Source: Hydractinia symbiolongicarpus (Eukaryota; Cnidaria; Hydrozoa; Anthoathecata; Hydractiniidae). From it: a DNA stretch of 64,000 nucleotides. Each line of letters begins with the position of its first letter. Position 1 is the stretch's first letter. The stretch lies in the NCBI RefSeq assembly GCF_029227915.1, contig NC_079876.1:14756001-14820000 (forward strand), in the 5' to 3' direction. The notes under the pieces were generated by a model that was not told the DNA's origin, did not search any database, and worked only from the letters and a program-made list of their open reading frames with translations. The position numbers were made by a program, and so were the translations under genes. This document shows positions 23,261-34,500 of this stretch, piece by piece.

Positions 23261-26200
23261 TTAAGTATAAAAAAATGAACGGTCTTGCGAATGAGGAACG
23301 AATCTTAACAAACACACAACATTCAGCCTCAACCTTTGTGTAGATAAAGGTCGTTTGAAACTGTAATGAAAGTCTAACAACATACATGAATTGCACGTCT
23401 TGGCACATAACACTTTCATCTTCTTTTCTTCTATTTCACATTTCCCATCATCTTTCCAATATTTGCAAAAGTGGCCAAGGTGGGGATCATCCTCGCACGA
23501 ATTCATATTTAAGTTGTAGTCTACAGAATTGGTCAAACAATTAATTAGTTAGCTATTAGTTGGTTATTTGTTGGTTATTGGCTGATCATTAGTTGGTTAT
23601 TAGTTGGTTATTAGTTGGTTATAGACTGTTGTCAATTATATTTCAAATTATTCACTTTCTTATAACCAACAAAGACATAACTCTTAAGTCTAAAAAATAA
23701 CTATTTATTTGGTGAATTTTGCAATGTTAGCAATAAGATTCATGTAGAGGAGATCTTTGTTTACGCTACGGAAAACCCGCAATTCACTTAAACATTTTCT
23801 TAAATCTCTGTCAAATATGCACAGCAAGTAAAAGATCTAACCCTTAGATTGTTCATTCATGTAGGTTACTGCTGGTATTTATAATAAATTATAAGCACTT
23901 ACCACTAGGAACGCCACATGACTCAGCACAATATATTCTCATGATATTACCCTGTCCGAGCACCCAGTCGTGACAATCGGATTTAAAGCTATGGCAAAAC
24001 GTACGGCTTTTTCCGGAAGTGTCATCTTTATAAACTGTGATGAAATTAACCAAAACAAACGTTTTTTATTCAACTTTTCAGAGATAGCTCAAAGAAGGAC
24101 ACAGGGCTTCTCTGTTGTAAGGTCAGTGGAAAAATCCAATTATGCAGATGGACAATAAAAAAAAAGAATCAAGCAATCTTTATGCAAAGACATTTTTAGA
24201 CACCTTTATATAAAGCTTAAAACATTGATCAAGTATATGTACAGGTTGCAGAGATTTCGGGAATAAAAAAGTTAGTTGATTATGGCATCAACGTATTGTA
24301 TATGGAAGCCGGTTTGCCGAGATCCGTCTAAGTGGTATTCTTGATGGAATTTTAAATTTTGTTGATATGGAGAGGCGGGTTGGGCCGCTTGCCTAGATCT
24401 CGCCTATATTACCCCAGATTTCCGCAAGTGAACTGAAAAAAGTTCCATGTAAACAGTAACAAAGCAGATTGGCTCGGCTAAGAGAAATGGTTTAATTATG
24501 CTCACGTAATCAAATTCTTTTGTTATGAAAATTATTTCTTTTACTCGGCATTATTTCATGTTTTTATTATTCAGAGCCAGCCCGCCTTCAGAGGTAGTTT
24601 TTTTTAATGTCAACACAAATTAGAGGCCGGCCCGGCAAGTGAGTCAAGTAGATTTGCCGAGCCAGCCCGCCTCATGATCTGCACACATAAAAAGGTCCTG
24701 CCAGCATAATTGCTTACCTTAGGAGAAAAATGTGGATTATAAAACGTAAAGCCGAATTTGATAACACTTTAGAAATGTTAGATTCTGCTGTATATCTTAA
24801 TTTGTTTAGTCACACTCATTGATTGCCTCTCGTAACTTGAGATTTAACTTATCTACTAGCTTAGTTAAATTTGCATTGATCGTAACATTTCATAAAAAAA
24901 TAATCAGAAAAGTTCCCCTTACTTTTGCATCCAGAATTTGCACCGTCGGTAGGAGCTACTGCAGCAGTTGTGTTATCCCAACAACAACCGAATTTTGTGA
25001 ACGCACAGTCAGGTAGAGGTGGTAATTCCTTCGGAGCTAAAAAATATATATTTCTGAAAATTATAACTAGCGTTATGTTTAAAACAAAAATCTTATAGCT
25101 TTTTATTCCATTTTTTAACAACTTTAAAGTAATCAATTTTGAATTCTCTGTATTTCTGTCCATTTACAAACATAAAAAGCAAGATTTTGTCTGAGTTCAG
25201 TTGATAATGGTTTGGTCTAATGTTATTTACACCGCTTACAATTATTTTGCAAGTGAGCTATGAAAGGATTTGTTTGTTAATTTGGAACGCTAAACAAGTC
25301 AGCATGATCTTGAGACCAGTTGGTTTTAGTTAGAACTGAACTGGAGAATAAAAATGAAATTAATTTTGACGTGTTTAGGGTGTGAACACCTATTATCAAG
25401 ACTTAAGTAATGAAATTATATAATATGGATTTCAATATAATATATATAAGAATATATTAATTGTAAAGTTATGTTTTGTCGAATAACAATAGCGGCATAG
25501 AACGTATGTTCTAATTTAAAATGAGTATATCACGCATAATGAACAGACTCTCTTTTAATTCGAGGTCAAAAAAATTATTCCCGTGAGCGAAAATAGTGAA
25601 ATCATTGAAAGATAATTGTCGATTTTTACAAACCCGTAAGTAATCGCTAACAGCACTGTTGCTAGGCAACACAGATTTACTTTTTTCTTTGGACCGTCTG
25701 AAAGAAACTCGAAGCTAAAATTGTAATAACTGTCAATTTTTCAAAATATTTAAGAATTAAAAAACAGATTTATTTATCCAGACGGTTAACAATTGCCAAT
25801 AATAATATTTTTTTCGTGATTTCTATCGCTATACCACAACATACCCAATCTTCGAGCGTTTAGTTTGGCATCAAAATTATTAAATTAACAGGCCAGAAAC
25901 ATTTAACAATCGAACGAGCAATGTTGAGAAGAAAACATTTCACCTTTTTTACACAAATTTGTTCTGCACAAGGTTAAACAAATATGTTTTTTGTCATACT
26001 ATTGAACTAACAGTTTTGCTGTTTTGAACTTAAATTTTTTTCTTAATTATTTTCAATAAAAAGTGTGTAACAGAGACGTGTGACATCACAATAAAGAGAA
26101 AGCCCTTTAGAATTGTTTTCAAATTTTGGTCACTTGCTTGGCTAATGTGTAAAAATGCTGAAGTATATATCATATTCAGCACAAAACGATGTAAACGAAA

Positions 26201-27113
26201 CTAGCACGACTAGCAAGAAAAATATGAAAAGGACTTCTTTTATGGAAAGGACCAAGTTATCCAGTATGGTTTTATAATCAACACTGAAATAACTAAGTTT
26301 TAATCAGAAGACGTACAAACAATTAATTCTTTCTTAAATCTTCTTTCTTTTATCAGCATTGAAATTCATGGGGAGGAACCCCAGACACAATGTTGTAGAA
26401 AGTTAAAGAAATAAAACTTTAAAACTATGGATAATATTAATATATTCTTACCACAAAGTTGACATGTACCTCTGCAGTGTGCTCTTGCTGATTCTTTATA
26501 CTTTTTGCAGATGTGTACTTTCGTTGCAGCTAATTTACAGAAGTCAGAATTCGGAGAGAAATCCAAACATGGTCCTAAAAATTAAAAACAACGGGATTGT
26601 TTAAAATTCAAAAAAATTCTAGAGACACAAAACTACTGAGCACTATTCTACTATGTTGTTCCACAATTTGGTTGTATTTTTTCCAAAGAAAACCTATATT
26701 AAAAGGGTTAGTGTGAACACGGTTATGTTGGTTTGAGTGAACATGCATATTTTCATATGTGATTTTTTGCATATATTTTTTATAAGAGATAACAGAGTTT
26801 TTGAATTTGCACTAATGGTTGTAATGTTAGCTTGATAGCTGGCTAAGTTTGCACTAATTCAATATCTTCGGAACTGAAACTCCGTTGTTTCATCCCTTTC
26901 AAGTATGTCCAAAGTCATGTTAAATGCAAAAAAAGATGAATTTTTTTAGTTAAATTATATTACTACCGGAACATAGGCTTCAGAGAATGAGATTAAAATA
27001 TGAGGCTTACCATCAAACTGCCTCAAGTATCCAACAAAATCTTTTGTTATCAGTAGAGAGTGAACACTACAGAACGTTACCGCTACTGCCAGTAAGAAGA
27101 AAAAGCAAGCCAT
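23261..27113 (-). CDS. Secreted ShK-domain protein, five exons, array copy 3
   Basis: Exons: 27011-27113 (signal peptide), 26452-26574 (ShKT), 24923-25036 (FGCC cassette), 23903-24034 (degenerate ShK-like) and 23261-23520 (ShKT plus tail). All junctions and phases match copies 1 and 2, and all exons are open. A further exon pair lies downstream (21151-21798), so this gene could in principle encode a longer product. Its 3' flank lacks the minisatellite that follows the other two copies. Confidence 0.85.
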
Positions 27114-27203
27114 CACAAAACCAAATACTGATAATAATGATCACCAAAGAGAACTGTCAGTTATCAATCTTCAATGAGATTGACTGAATGATCAACACCG
27201 AGT

Positions 27204-27212
27204 CCTTTTATA
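27204..27212 (-). promoter_or_regulatory. TATA box of ShK gene copy 3
   Basis: Minus-strand TATAAAAGG in the same context as the other two copies, about 90 bp upstream of the ATG at 27113. Confidence 0.75.
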
Positions 27213-27785
27213 CCTTTAGTGGGTTGCACTAATCATGTGTGCGATATTAAATGCGGAAACAAGTAGCACCAATCGATAATATTTTGGAAAGTGCGAGATG
27301 AGAAAATATGTTTCGAATGTTATGATTTCTTCATAACAAATTAAAGAAAGTTATACAAGTTAGTAACTTATGAAACAAAATTCGGGAACGAATCACAACG
27401 CATCAATAATAAATCCGAAACTGCGAGATAAGAGATCACGTTTCGAATGTTTTTGAAGTTTCGAAACAAACTTAACATCATATTTGATACTATTTATTAT
27501 AAATTAGCAACCTGTGCGTCACGAAATGCGGAAATACGTTGTCCCATCGGTGGTGTTTTCGAAACTACAAAAGTTACGTGTTTCCGATTCTTCGGAACAA
27601 ATTTAAATCATTTTATGTGGCAAGGTGTTAATATCTTTTAAAACCTTCCTTGTGAATCTAAAAGCTGCAAACATTATAAAGAACAATAAAAGAAAATTGT
27701 TGAAAACAGTAATCTTTTCGTTCTAATAAGCTTACGGGGGATCGAAAACACTGAAAAATTAATAATAATAATAACCTTCTTATTA

Positions 27786-28086
27786 AGGGGGATTTTCACG
27801 TAGCGAATTGAACGGCGAATTCGACGGCGAATTCGATGGCGAATTCCCTTTTTAATTTTCACGACAAAATAAATTGGGCGCTAAATTCATTGTTTACATT
27901 AGTTAACCGCGTTCTGATTGGTCAAAAACTAGCAGCGAAACCTTTAGCCGCGAAAAAGTAGGAACTGTTTCTACTTTTCAGCGAAGCGAATATTGCGATG
28001 CAAAATCAAAACAAACAAAACTGGGCATGCTCAGATACAATTTTCCGTCGAATTCGCAGTTTAATTCGCTTCGTGAAAATCTCCCT
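27786..28086. mobile_element. PIF/Harbinger-like MITE, copy 3
   Basis: Duplicate of the 301-bp element at 7837, with inverted ends and TTA flanks (TTA at 27783-27785). Confidence 0.75.
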
Positions 28087-30228
28087 TTATGGAACTATAA
28101 GTAATAGAAGAACGCCGATTTTACCAAATATACTTCACTTAACTTTATTGATCATAAATTTGAGTTATTTGTCGAAACAATTGGTAAATGTGCTTAATGT
28201 AGAGCGAACAGAATGGCTTTGGTGTTTTCGACAGTGCTTTCTCCGTTTTCGACGTTTTCATTAGGCTAGCTATTGTTATTGTTGTAGTTTAACCCTATTG
28301 GGTTGGAGACTTTTTACCCAGGCTATCGCAGAAATTCGACGCCATTTTGCTTCTTGTCATTGTGCTGATGAATGCTTATACAAAGAACGCAGTGAATTTA
28401 CAATATCAACATTTCTTGTTGTTTGACGGAGTGATTCGAGATATTGGATTTTTTTTAGCTAACTAGATTTTGAGTCTAGCTGTCTGTATGTGACTAGCTA
28501 GCTATGTTTTACTGTTTCTCCAGTAGTGTTATTTGTTTACAAATATAACCACTATTTTGGTTGCTTTGAGAATTGAACTGTGTGGTATAAAGCCCTTTGT
28601 GAAGGCTTTTCAGCCAATCAGCGTTGTGGATTTCCCGTTTGAACAGAATGAAAAAGTTATAAATAATGTTAAAGTTTGTTTGTAAATATCCTTACTTTCA
28701 ACGTTTCGAAAAGCAAAAGAAAAGTCCCTTTTATTATCCATATTGCTCAGTATGTGCAAGAAAATACAAACCGACGACAAGACTTCTGTTGTTGTTATTG
28801 TTATTGTTATTGTTATTACTGTTGCTTGTTTATTTGATTACAATGCAAATTTTATTTCTCTAGAACGGTAACTAAATTCCATTGTTTAAGCGTGAATGAT
28901 TCGTAACGCTTGGATTCACACAAGTAAAGCAATGAGAGATGTGAACATAAAGCATATAAATGAAATCCCAGCTTTCCGTTTTACACTACAGAAGCAAATT
29001 TACGAGTAAGCGAGTGAATATACCATAATTATCATCGAGCTGGCGGGTGAAACTACTGGTGATAATAAAAAAAAGCATTTATTCCTTGATTTACCAATTA
29101 AAACAAATGAATGACTTAGGTTTTGTATTTTTGTGCAAAGGAAACTGCCTTTATAAAAATAGAAATAAATCACTTAACTTTTATTCGCTGTTTTATCCAT
29201 TTAACTTATTTTTCCCGCCGTTTGAATGAAATTAAGTACAATTAGTTTTGTTATTAAACAAAGTTCAGTTTTTGTTCATAGGTATTGATGCGCGTATGTC
29301 GAGTTTGTGGAATTGTTTCCGGAAAGAATAGCAATTTATTGTTCTTGCTGTAAATTTGTTATCATTTTTAAACATAGAGATATTACCACAGATTCCTTTG
29401 TGGTGTATATATAAGTTGTTTCGACGAGCATTACAGCTAGTTGTGTTTACTTTTAGATTTCCCGCCCTTTTTCTGCTATGAAATCGACCATTTGCAAATG
29501 CAATTAGAACTTCCTCAATTTCTTAAATGTAGTCTTAGTTGAAAAAACTAACTCGCTAATTTTAGCCCAATTTTTCGGTGTAAAAAGCTTGGCTTGTTTT
29601 CACGACATTGTGAATGTTAACACAAAATGTCGGCAAAAAAAACAAAGACAAATAAAGTTTCAGATATAGGTTGCAGTTACAGCAAGCTCTGAATTTGGGT
29701 GCAATTATACTAACTGGAAGGTAAAAACTTTAACTGAACAAGTGTCTATTTTATCAACGATTAGCGATACGTGACAGTGAGTCGAGTATAAAATATGCTG
29801 CCCATATCGTATCTAATCTCAATAGACAGGCGTTATCTTTTGCTATATATGTGTTGATAAGTGAAAGGTAGGATTCAATTTTTTGTAATATACGTATTAA
29901 AAAGTAAACAAACAAAAAAATAATTAAGAATAGTTGTCTTTTGCACCAATCGTTGAAACTGAAATTATGCATTGCCTTGCGATACGTTTTATTTCTAAGT
30001 GGAAATCCGGCTTAAATTAGTGCGATATTTCAATGTTTTTAAAATTTAAATTTAATAAACACACATCTTAACGCACAAAACAATTATTAAAACATGTGAT
30101 AAGTACGTCCACCTTTCTCACAACTAACAAGCAAGTTCTGTTCATCTGCAGATTATCATACAGATTATTCACAAAAAATATATATACATTCTATCAATCG
30201 TCTTTTTATGTACATATAAGATAATAAT
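28087..30228. other. Spacer between MITE copy 3 and the 30229 insertion
   Basis: Homologous to the spacers in the other units. It includes the GTT/ATT microsatellite near 28790, which is one repeat longer than in units 1 and 2. No supported gene. Confidence 0.6.
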
Positions 30229-30957
30229 AATACGCTAGGTGTGTCTGTCTGTGTGTCTGTGACAGGCAAAGTGGATGTCTTAATTTTCCTTTGATGTTGC
30301 CGAAAAATGCATGTCTAATATGTTAAATTTTCTGACGTTACGACGCGACGAAAATAACACTACTTTAACGTCAATATCCTATATTAAATTAATGAAGCCA
30401 TTACAGTGCACCTAAAACTTTAAGGCCAAATAACTTGGAAACGAGGTGGTGACGTCAATGATTTTTCACCGCGTGGGTAACTAGGGACCAACTAGGACCA
30501 ATTTGGGTAATTTTCCCAAACCTGGGTCCCCGAATCCGTTTCGGAATGGACGGGTTGATGACGTCATCGAAAAACCTTCAAATCCTAATATCTCTGCAAC
30601 CGTTTGTCAAAAATACGCGATCCTATACATTTTCTTGATAAGCGTTTCAAGACCTATACAATGAGGGCAGCAGGTATACAATTTCTAAAAAAAAAATTGG
30701 GGGGGTTTGACTGGCCATTGCTGACATCAGCAAAATGTTAAAACCCTTATGTCTCATTAACTGCTTATCAAAAAGATATGATCATATACATTTTCTTGGT
30801 CAGCGTTTTAACATCTGCATAGTACAGGCAACGAATAAACTAAATTTCGCCAAATATTTTTGTAATTGCACTGCTGACGTCAGCAAAAATCTAAAACAAC
30901 CTACTTTTCCATTGTCCTTCTGCCTGAGTGGATTTTTCCACGGGCCTTATCGACTAG
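30229..30957. mobile_element. 729-bp insertion with 12-bp target duplication
   Basis: The other units read straight through 'acatataagataataatttaag', but here 729 bp interrupt it. TAAGATAATAAT is present on both sides (30217-30228 and 30958-30969), a 12-bp target duplication. The insert starts with a GTGT/GTCT-rich stretch (gctaggtgtgtctgtctgtg) and holds two related subrepeats (about 30590-30720 and 30735-30890, each with 'atacattttcttg' and 'ctgacatcagc/ctgacgtcagc'). I see no inverted ends, coding sequence or poly(A) tail. A SINE-like or other non-autonomous element is likely. Since only this copy has it, it inserted after the array formed or was lost from the others. Confidence 0.75.
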
Positions 30958-31589
30958 TAAGATAATAATTTAAGTATTTAGCCTCCTTCTCCCGCCTTCC
31001 GTCAACCAATGTCAACTTTGCTTTTAACCGCTCTCCCAGAGTTGACATCCTCTTTTGGAAAGAGACCCACCAAGTCCAGATGTTCATACATATTTGAACT
31101 CATGATAAATTTATTGACTTTACTTAAACGAAAAAACTTTCAAATAAAACGCCGAAAATACTGTAAAAACACTTTTATAAGAACAATTTACTAAATTGGG
31201 AAAATCAAGGATTTAACTATAAAAAGTGACGTCAAAAGTAGGACCACCTCCATTGTAAGTTCGGATTTGCCATTTATAATTTTGTTTCAATTTTTGTTTC
31301 AAAAAAACATATTACAAAGAGAGAGAGAGAGAGAGAGCGCTTAAAGTACGAATTAGACTAGGACGGATAAGAATGTTGGATAATTGAATTTGAAGATTAA
31401 ATAAATTTCCTCCTGTTGTTATTGCTGTCTGAAGTCCTTTAAAGGTTTTAATTTTCTTTCAGAAACTCATAGCAGGTGGGTTAGACAACATTTTTACAAT
31501 TATCATTAAGATAAAAAGGCTGATTGACATATGTAAACAACTTGTATATATATAGATTTCATTCGAATCAATTTAATGTTGTTACTTGA
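30958..31589. other. 3' flank of intact VLIG gene
   Basis: Homologous to 1070-1703 and equivalents. It contains a (GA)n run. A minus-strand AATAAA occurs at about 31107-31112, roughly 480 bp past the stop, and could be the poly(A) signal. No gene seen. Confidence 0.5.
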
Positions 31590-34500
31590 TTACGGCATGT
31601 AGGTTCCATTACGTTTTTGTGCATTGGTAACATAATACAGTTTCTTTACTTCGTCCTGGGCCTCTTTCGTTGTTATGCACCCCCAAGATGATGTATCAGC
31701 TGGTTTTACATCAAAGAAAAAATTCCCAATTCTGCACATGACCTTATGTGTTATGTGTTTCCATAGAATTGAATTCATATTACTTTCTGTTATGTTCCAG
31801 CTGGAGTATGGCTCACCAAGTTTATGATAGTTCTTATACTTGATTTTCTTATCACTTTTACCGCCTCTGTAGTATTTCTCCGACGCGACAAGATTGCTGC
31901 AAATGTCTAAGCTAAATTCGTGTGTTTTTAAAACATAAACATGTCCGAATCCTTGCGGGCGGTGAGCGCGGGAGAAATGTCTTGGGTCGTCGTATGTGTG
32001 ATCACTGTCGCATGGTAATTTACAGAATGGACACAACTGGTTGCATTTAAATAAGAAGCGATATATTGTTTCCAGTAATTTCTTTTCACAGTCCTCCATA
32101 TTCTCTTTCTCCATTTTGCTTTCCAAAACAGTATTAAGTTGGTCATTTATACAGCTTTCTAATTCTTCAATACATTGGGTTCTGTCGTGTACTTTTAAGC
32201 GAGCTATATCCTTCATAAAATCTAAGCCATGCCCTTCATGTAATTCATTATCGTTAGTAGACCACTTTGACATAGCAAGAATAGATTCTCGAATATTTCT
32301 ATAAAATCGGTCTTTTACTTCCTTCTCCATCGATCCTACATTTGTTTTAACTATGGCAGTAATCTTCTTCATAAACGCTTTCCGCGGCTCATTAAAATAG
32401 TCAAACACCATTTGAAATTCGTCTCCATCTGTGTGATTCAGATCTTGTATTGCGTCTAGGACATCAAGCAGTACCAGGCCATGGACAGTCTCTTTGTTTG
32501 GGATGTACCTCATCAACACTTCACCAGCAAGAGAATGAGTACCAGTTGAACTGCACAGATCTTTAATAGCATTATCATAAGCTGCCTCAAACGTATCTGA
32601 TACGATTTTAAGTTTGACCGATACCTTTAATCTTTCATAGGTTATTTGCTCCTCGAACACATTTTTGAAAAATATTTTTTCTTCTTCAGCAAGCATTTTC
32701 ATACTAGTGGCATGCAGAAAACCAGACTTTGCTTTTTCAAAATATTTAGCAGCGACAGAAGCTGCGTGGAAACAGAAGATCATCTCCAAGGCACCAGTCA
32801 GTTGAAATTCAGATTCATATTTCAATTCTTTGTAATGATTTCTGAAACTTACCAAAGCTTCGTCGATAAAATGACGGCAAAGATGCGGACATGAGAAAGG
32901 AATATCCATCTTCTGCATTTTCATGCTACATTCATCATCTTCTTGCGCTTGTAACTTCTCGTTAATCAGGTATTTTATGGTTTCATTAATTAAAAAATTT
33001 ACTTTGTTTCTTAGAACGCAATCTTTTACTGCTAGATTGAATCTTGACTTCGGAAGTAAGATCTTCACTACTTTTTCCAAAACATAGCTTTCACGCTGGT
33101 TATATTTTACCAAGGTGTAGTCGATCCATTCTTTCTTGAATGGGTTTGTTAAATTTTCTCCAAACCTTTCCGAAATCTCGAAGTAATATTGGTTGTAAAG
33201 AAATTTCTCCCGTAAGTAATTGCAAAAACCGACTGATACATTGTGAAGTTGCGCATCACCGCAATGACATGGTTGGAAGCATTCCGTCTTTTGCTGCCAA
33301 ATTGCTTCAAATTTTCTGTCTATTTCTTTTCTTTCTAATGAATCACTGTTGTTTTCTTTAACAAATGCATCAGCCATTTTTTGTAACTCGAATGTCAAAG
33401 ATTCATTGACAGATTCTCTCCAGGCCATTTCATTTTTATAGAGATTGAACTGCACTTCTAATGGTGTTAGATAGTCAGCTAAGAGTGTGTTGCAAAACTC
33501 TTCAAAACATTGCAGAATTTTATTTCGAAAACTTGCGTTTAATTTGTTATAGATATTTTTTGCAGCCAGCAAACGTGATAGACGCGCCCGATACAGTTGA
33601 AAGTATTTTCCTGCTTTTTCTTTAATTTTGTTATGCATCTGTTGATTTTGACTTTTTATTGCATTCATATTGATTTTATCTACCCCAAGTTTAATTTTGA
33701 ATGCATCATTCAATAGAACATTGACGTTATTTGCCAAGCTAGATTTCCATGCCTGCATATCACTTTCTATTTCGTAATAAACGGAAATCTCATCATGATT
33801 TCTGAACTGAATCGTTACATTTTCCTTCATTACCCCATTCCATATATTTGTTATGTTGTGGCCCAAAGAGCTGAAAGTATTCTTAGATTGTCTATTCTTT
33901 ACGTTTCTCAATAGGTTATCTCTTAACCTTGCGCACTGATCATGTACTTCCGAGCAAACCACTCTACCTAATTGTGTACTAATCGTAAAAATATCTTCGT
34001 CAGGATCAAACGAAAACATGCTGTGTAACAGACTTCTGTTATGAATGATGTAAGGAAATCTCTTCCAGCAACTTTCCAACTGGGAAACCATGTTCTGCAT
34101 TTCCTTCTTCTTCTCACAGGAGGCGTCCTTTTCTGTAACAAACATCAACTTTGTCTCCGTGCATGCTAGATTAAGTTTTAACATTGTAAGAGTGGCAACT
34201 TCTAGATTATCTTTTAAAATATCCAAACCGTTCTTTGGGTGGTGAATGATGCAAATATCAGAAAGGAGGACAAAGAATGCCATCAATTCGTTATGATACT
34301 CATCGTGAATTTCGTCGGCGTGGTGTGCAATGGGCTCTGCATCAATTAAAAGTATGGCATCACAAGGAAAGCCGCTAATATTGATGGGGAGGAGACGCAT
34401 TACGCTACCTTCATATTTACGAAGAGGGATTTCCAGAGCTGCACCGAATAATTTATGAAACAAACCATCACTAATCTTTCTTTGGCAGCTTATCCTACTG

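Larger units (their letters stand above)
1..32021. repeat. Tandem array of ~9-12 kb units (ShK gene plus VLIG 3' fragment)
   Basis: The same sequence recurs: the stretch at 1 is repeated near 9190, 18005 and 29142. Defined by the junction where VLIG coding sequence stops matching the intact gene, units run 2136-11330, 11331-20106 and 20107-32021, with a partial unit at 1-2135. Copies are nearly identical over kilobases and differ by scattered substitutions and a few indels: 10-bp minisatellite copy number, a ~315-bp intron indel missing from unit 2 near 14440, a ~2.5-kb internal duplication in unit 3, and a 729-bp insertion at 30229. Homology stops at 32021, inside VLIG coding sequence, so that is the right-hand breakpoint. 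The left end is outside the window. High identity in introns and spacers implies recent amplification or gene conversion; a collapsed or mis-joined assembly is the alternative. Confidence 0.95.

Noticed and set aside
30229..30957. Helitron, because the insert ends in CTAG
   Set aside because: Helitrons insert between A and T without target duplication; this insert has a 12-bp duplication.
1..32021. Possible spliced chimera of ShK exon 5 into the VLIG fragment
   Set aside because: The obvious acceptor in the fragment (gcgacag/tgatcac) is in the wrong phase for the exon 5 donor and would not give the VLIG frame.
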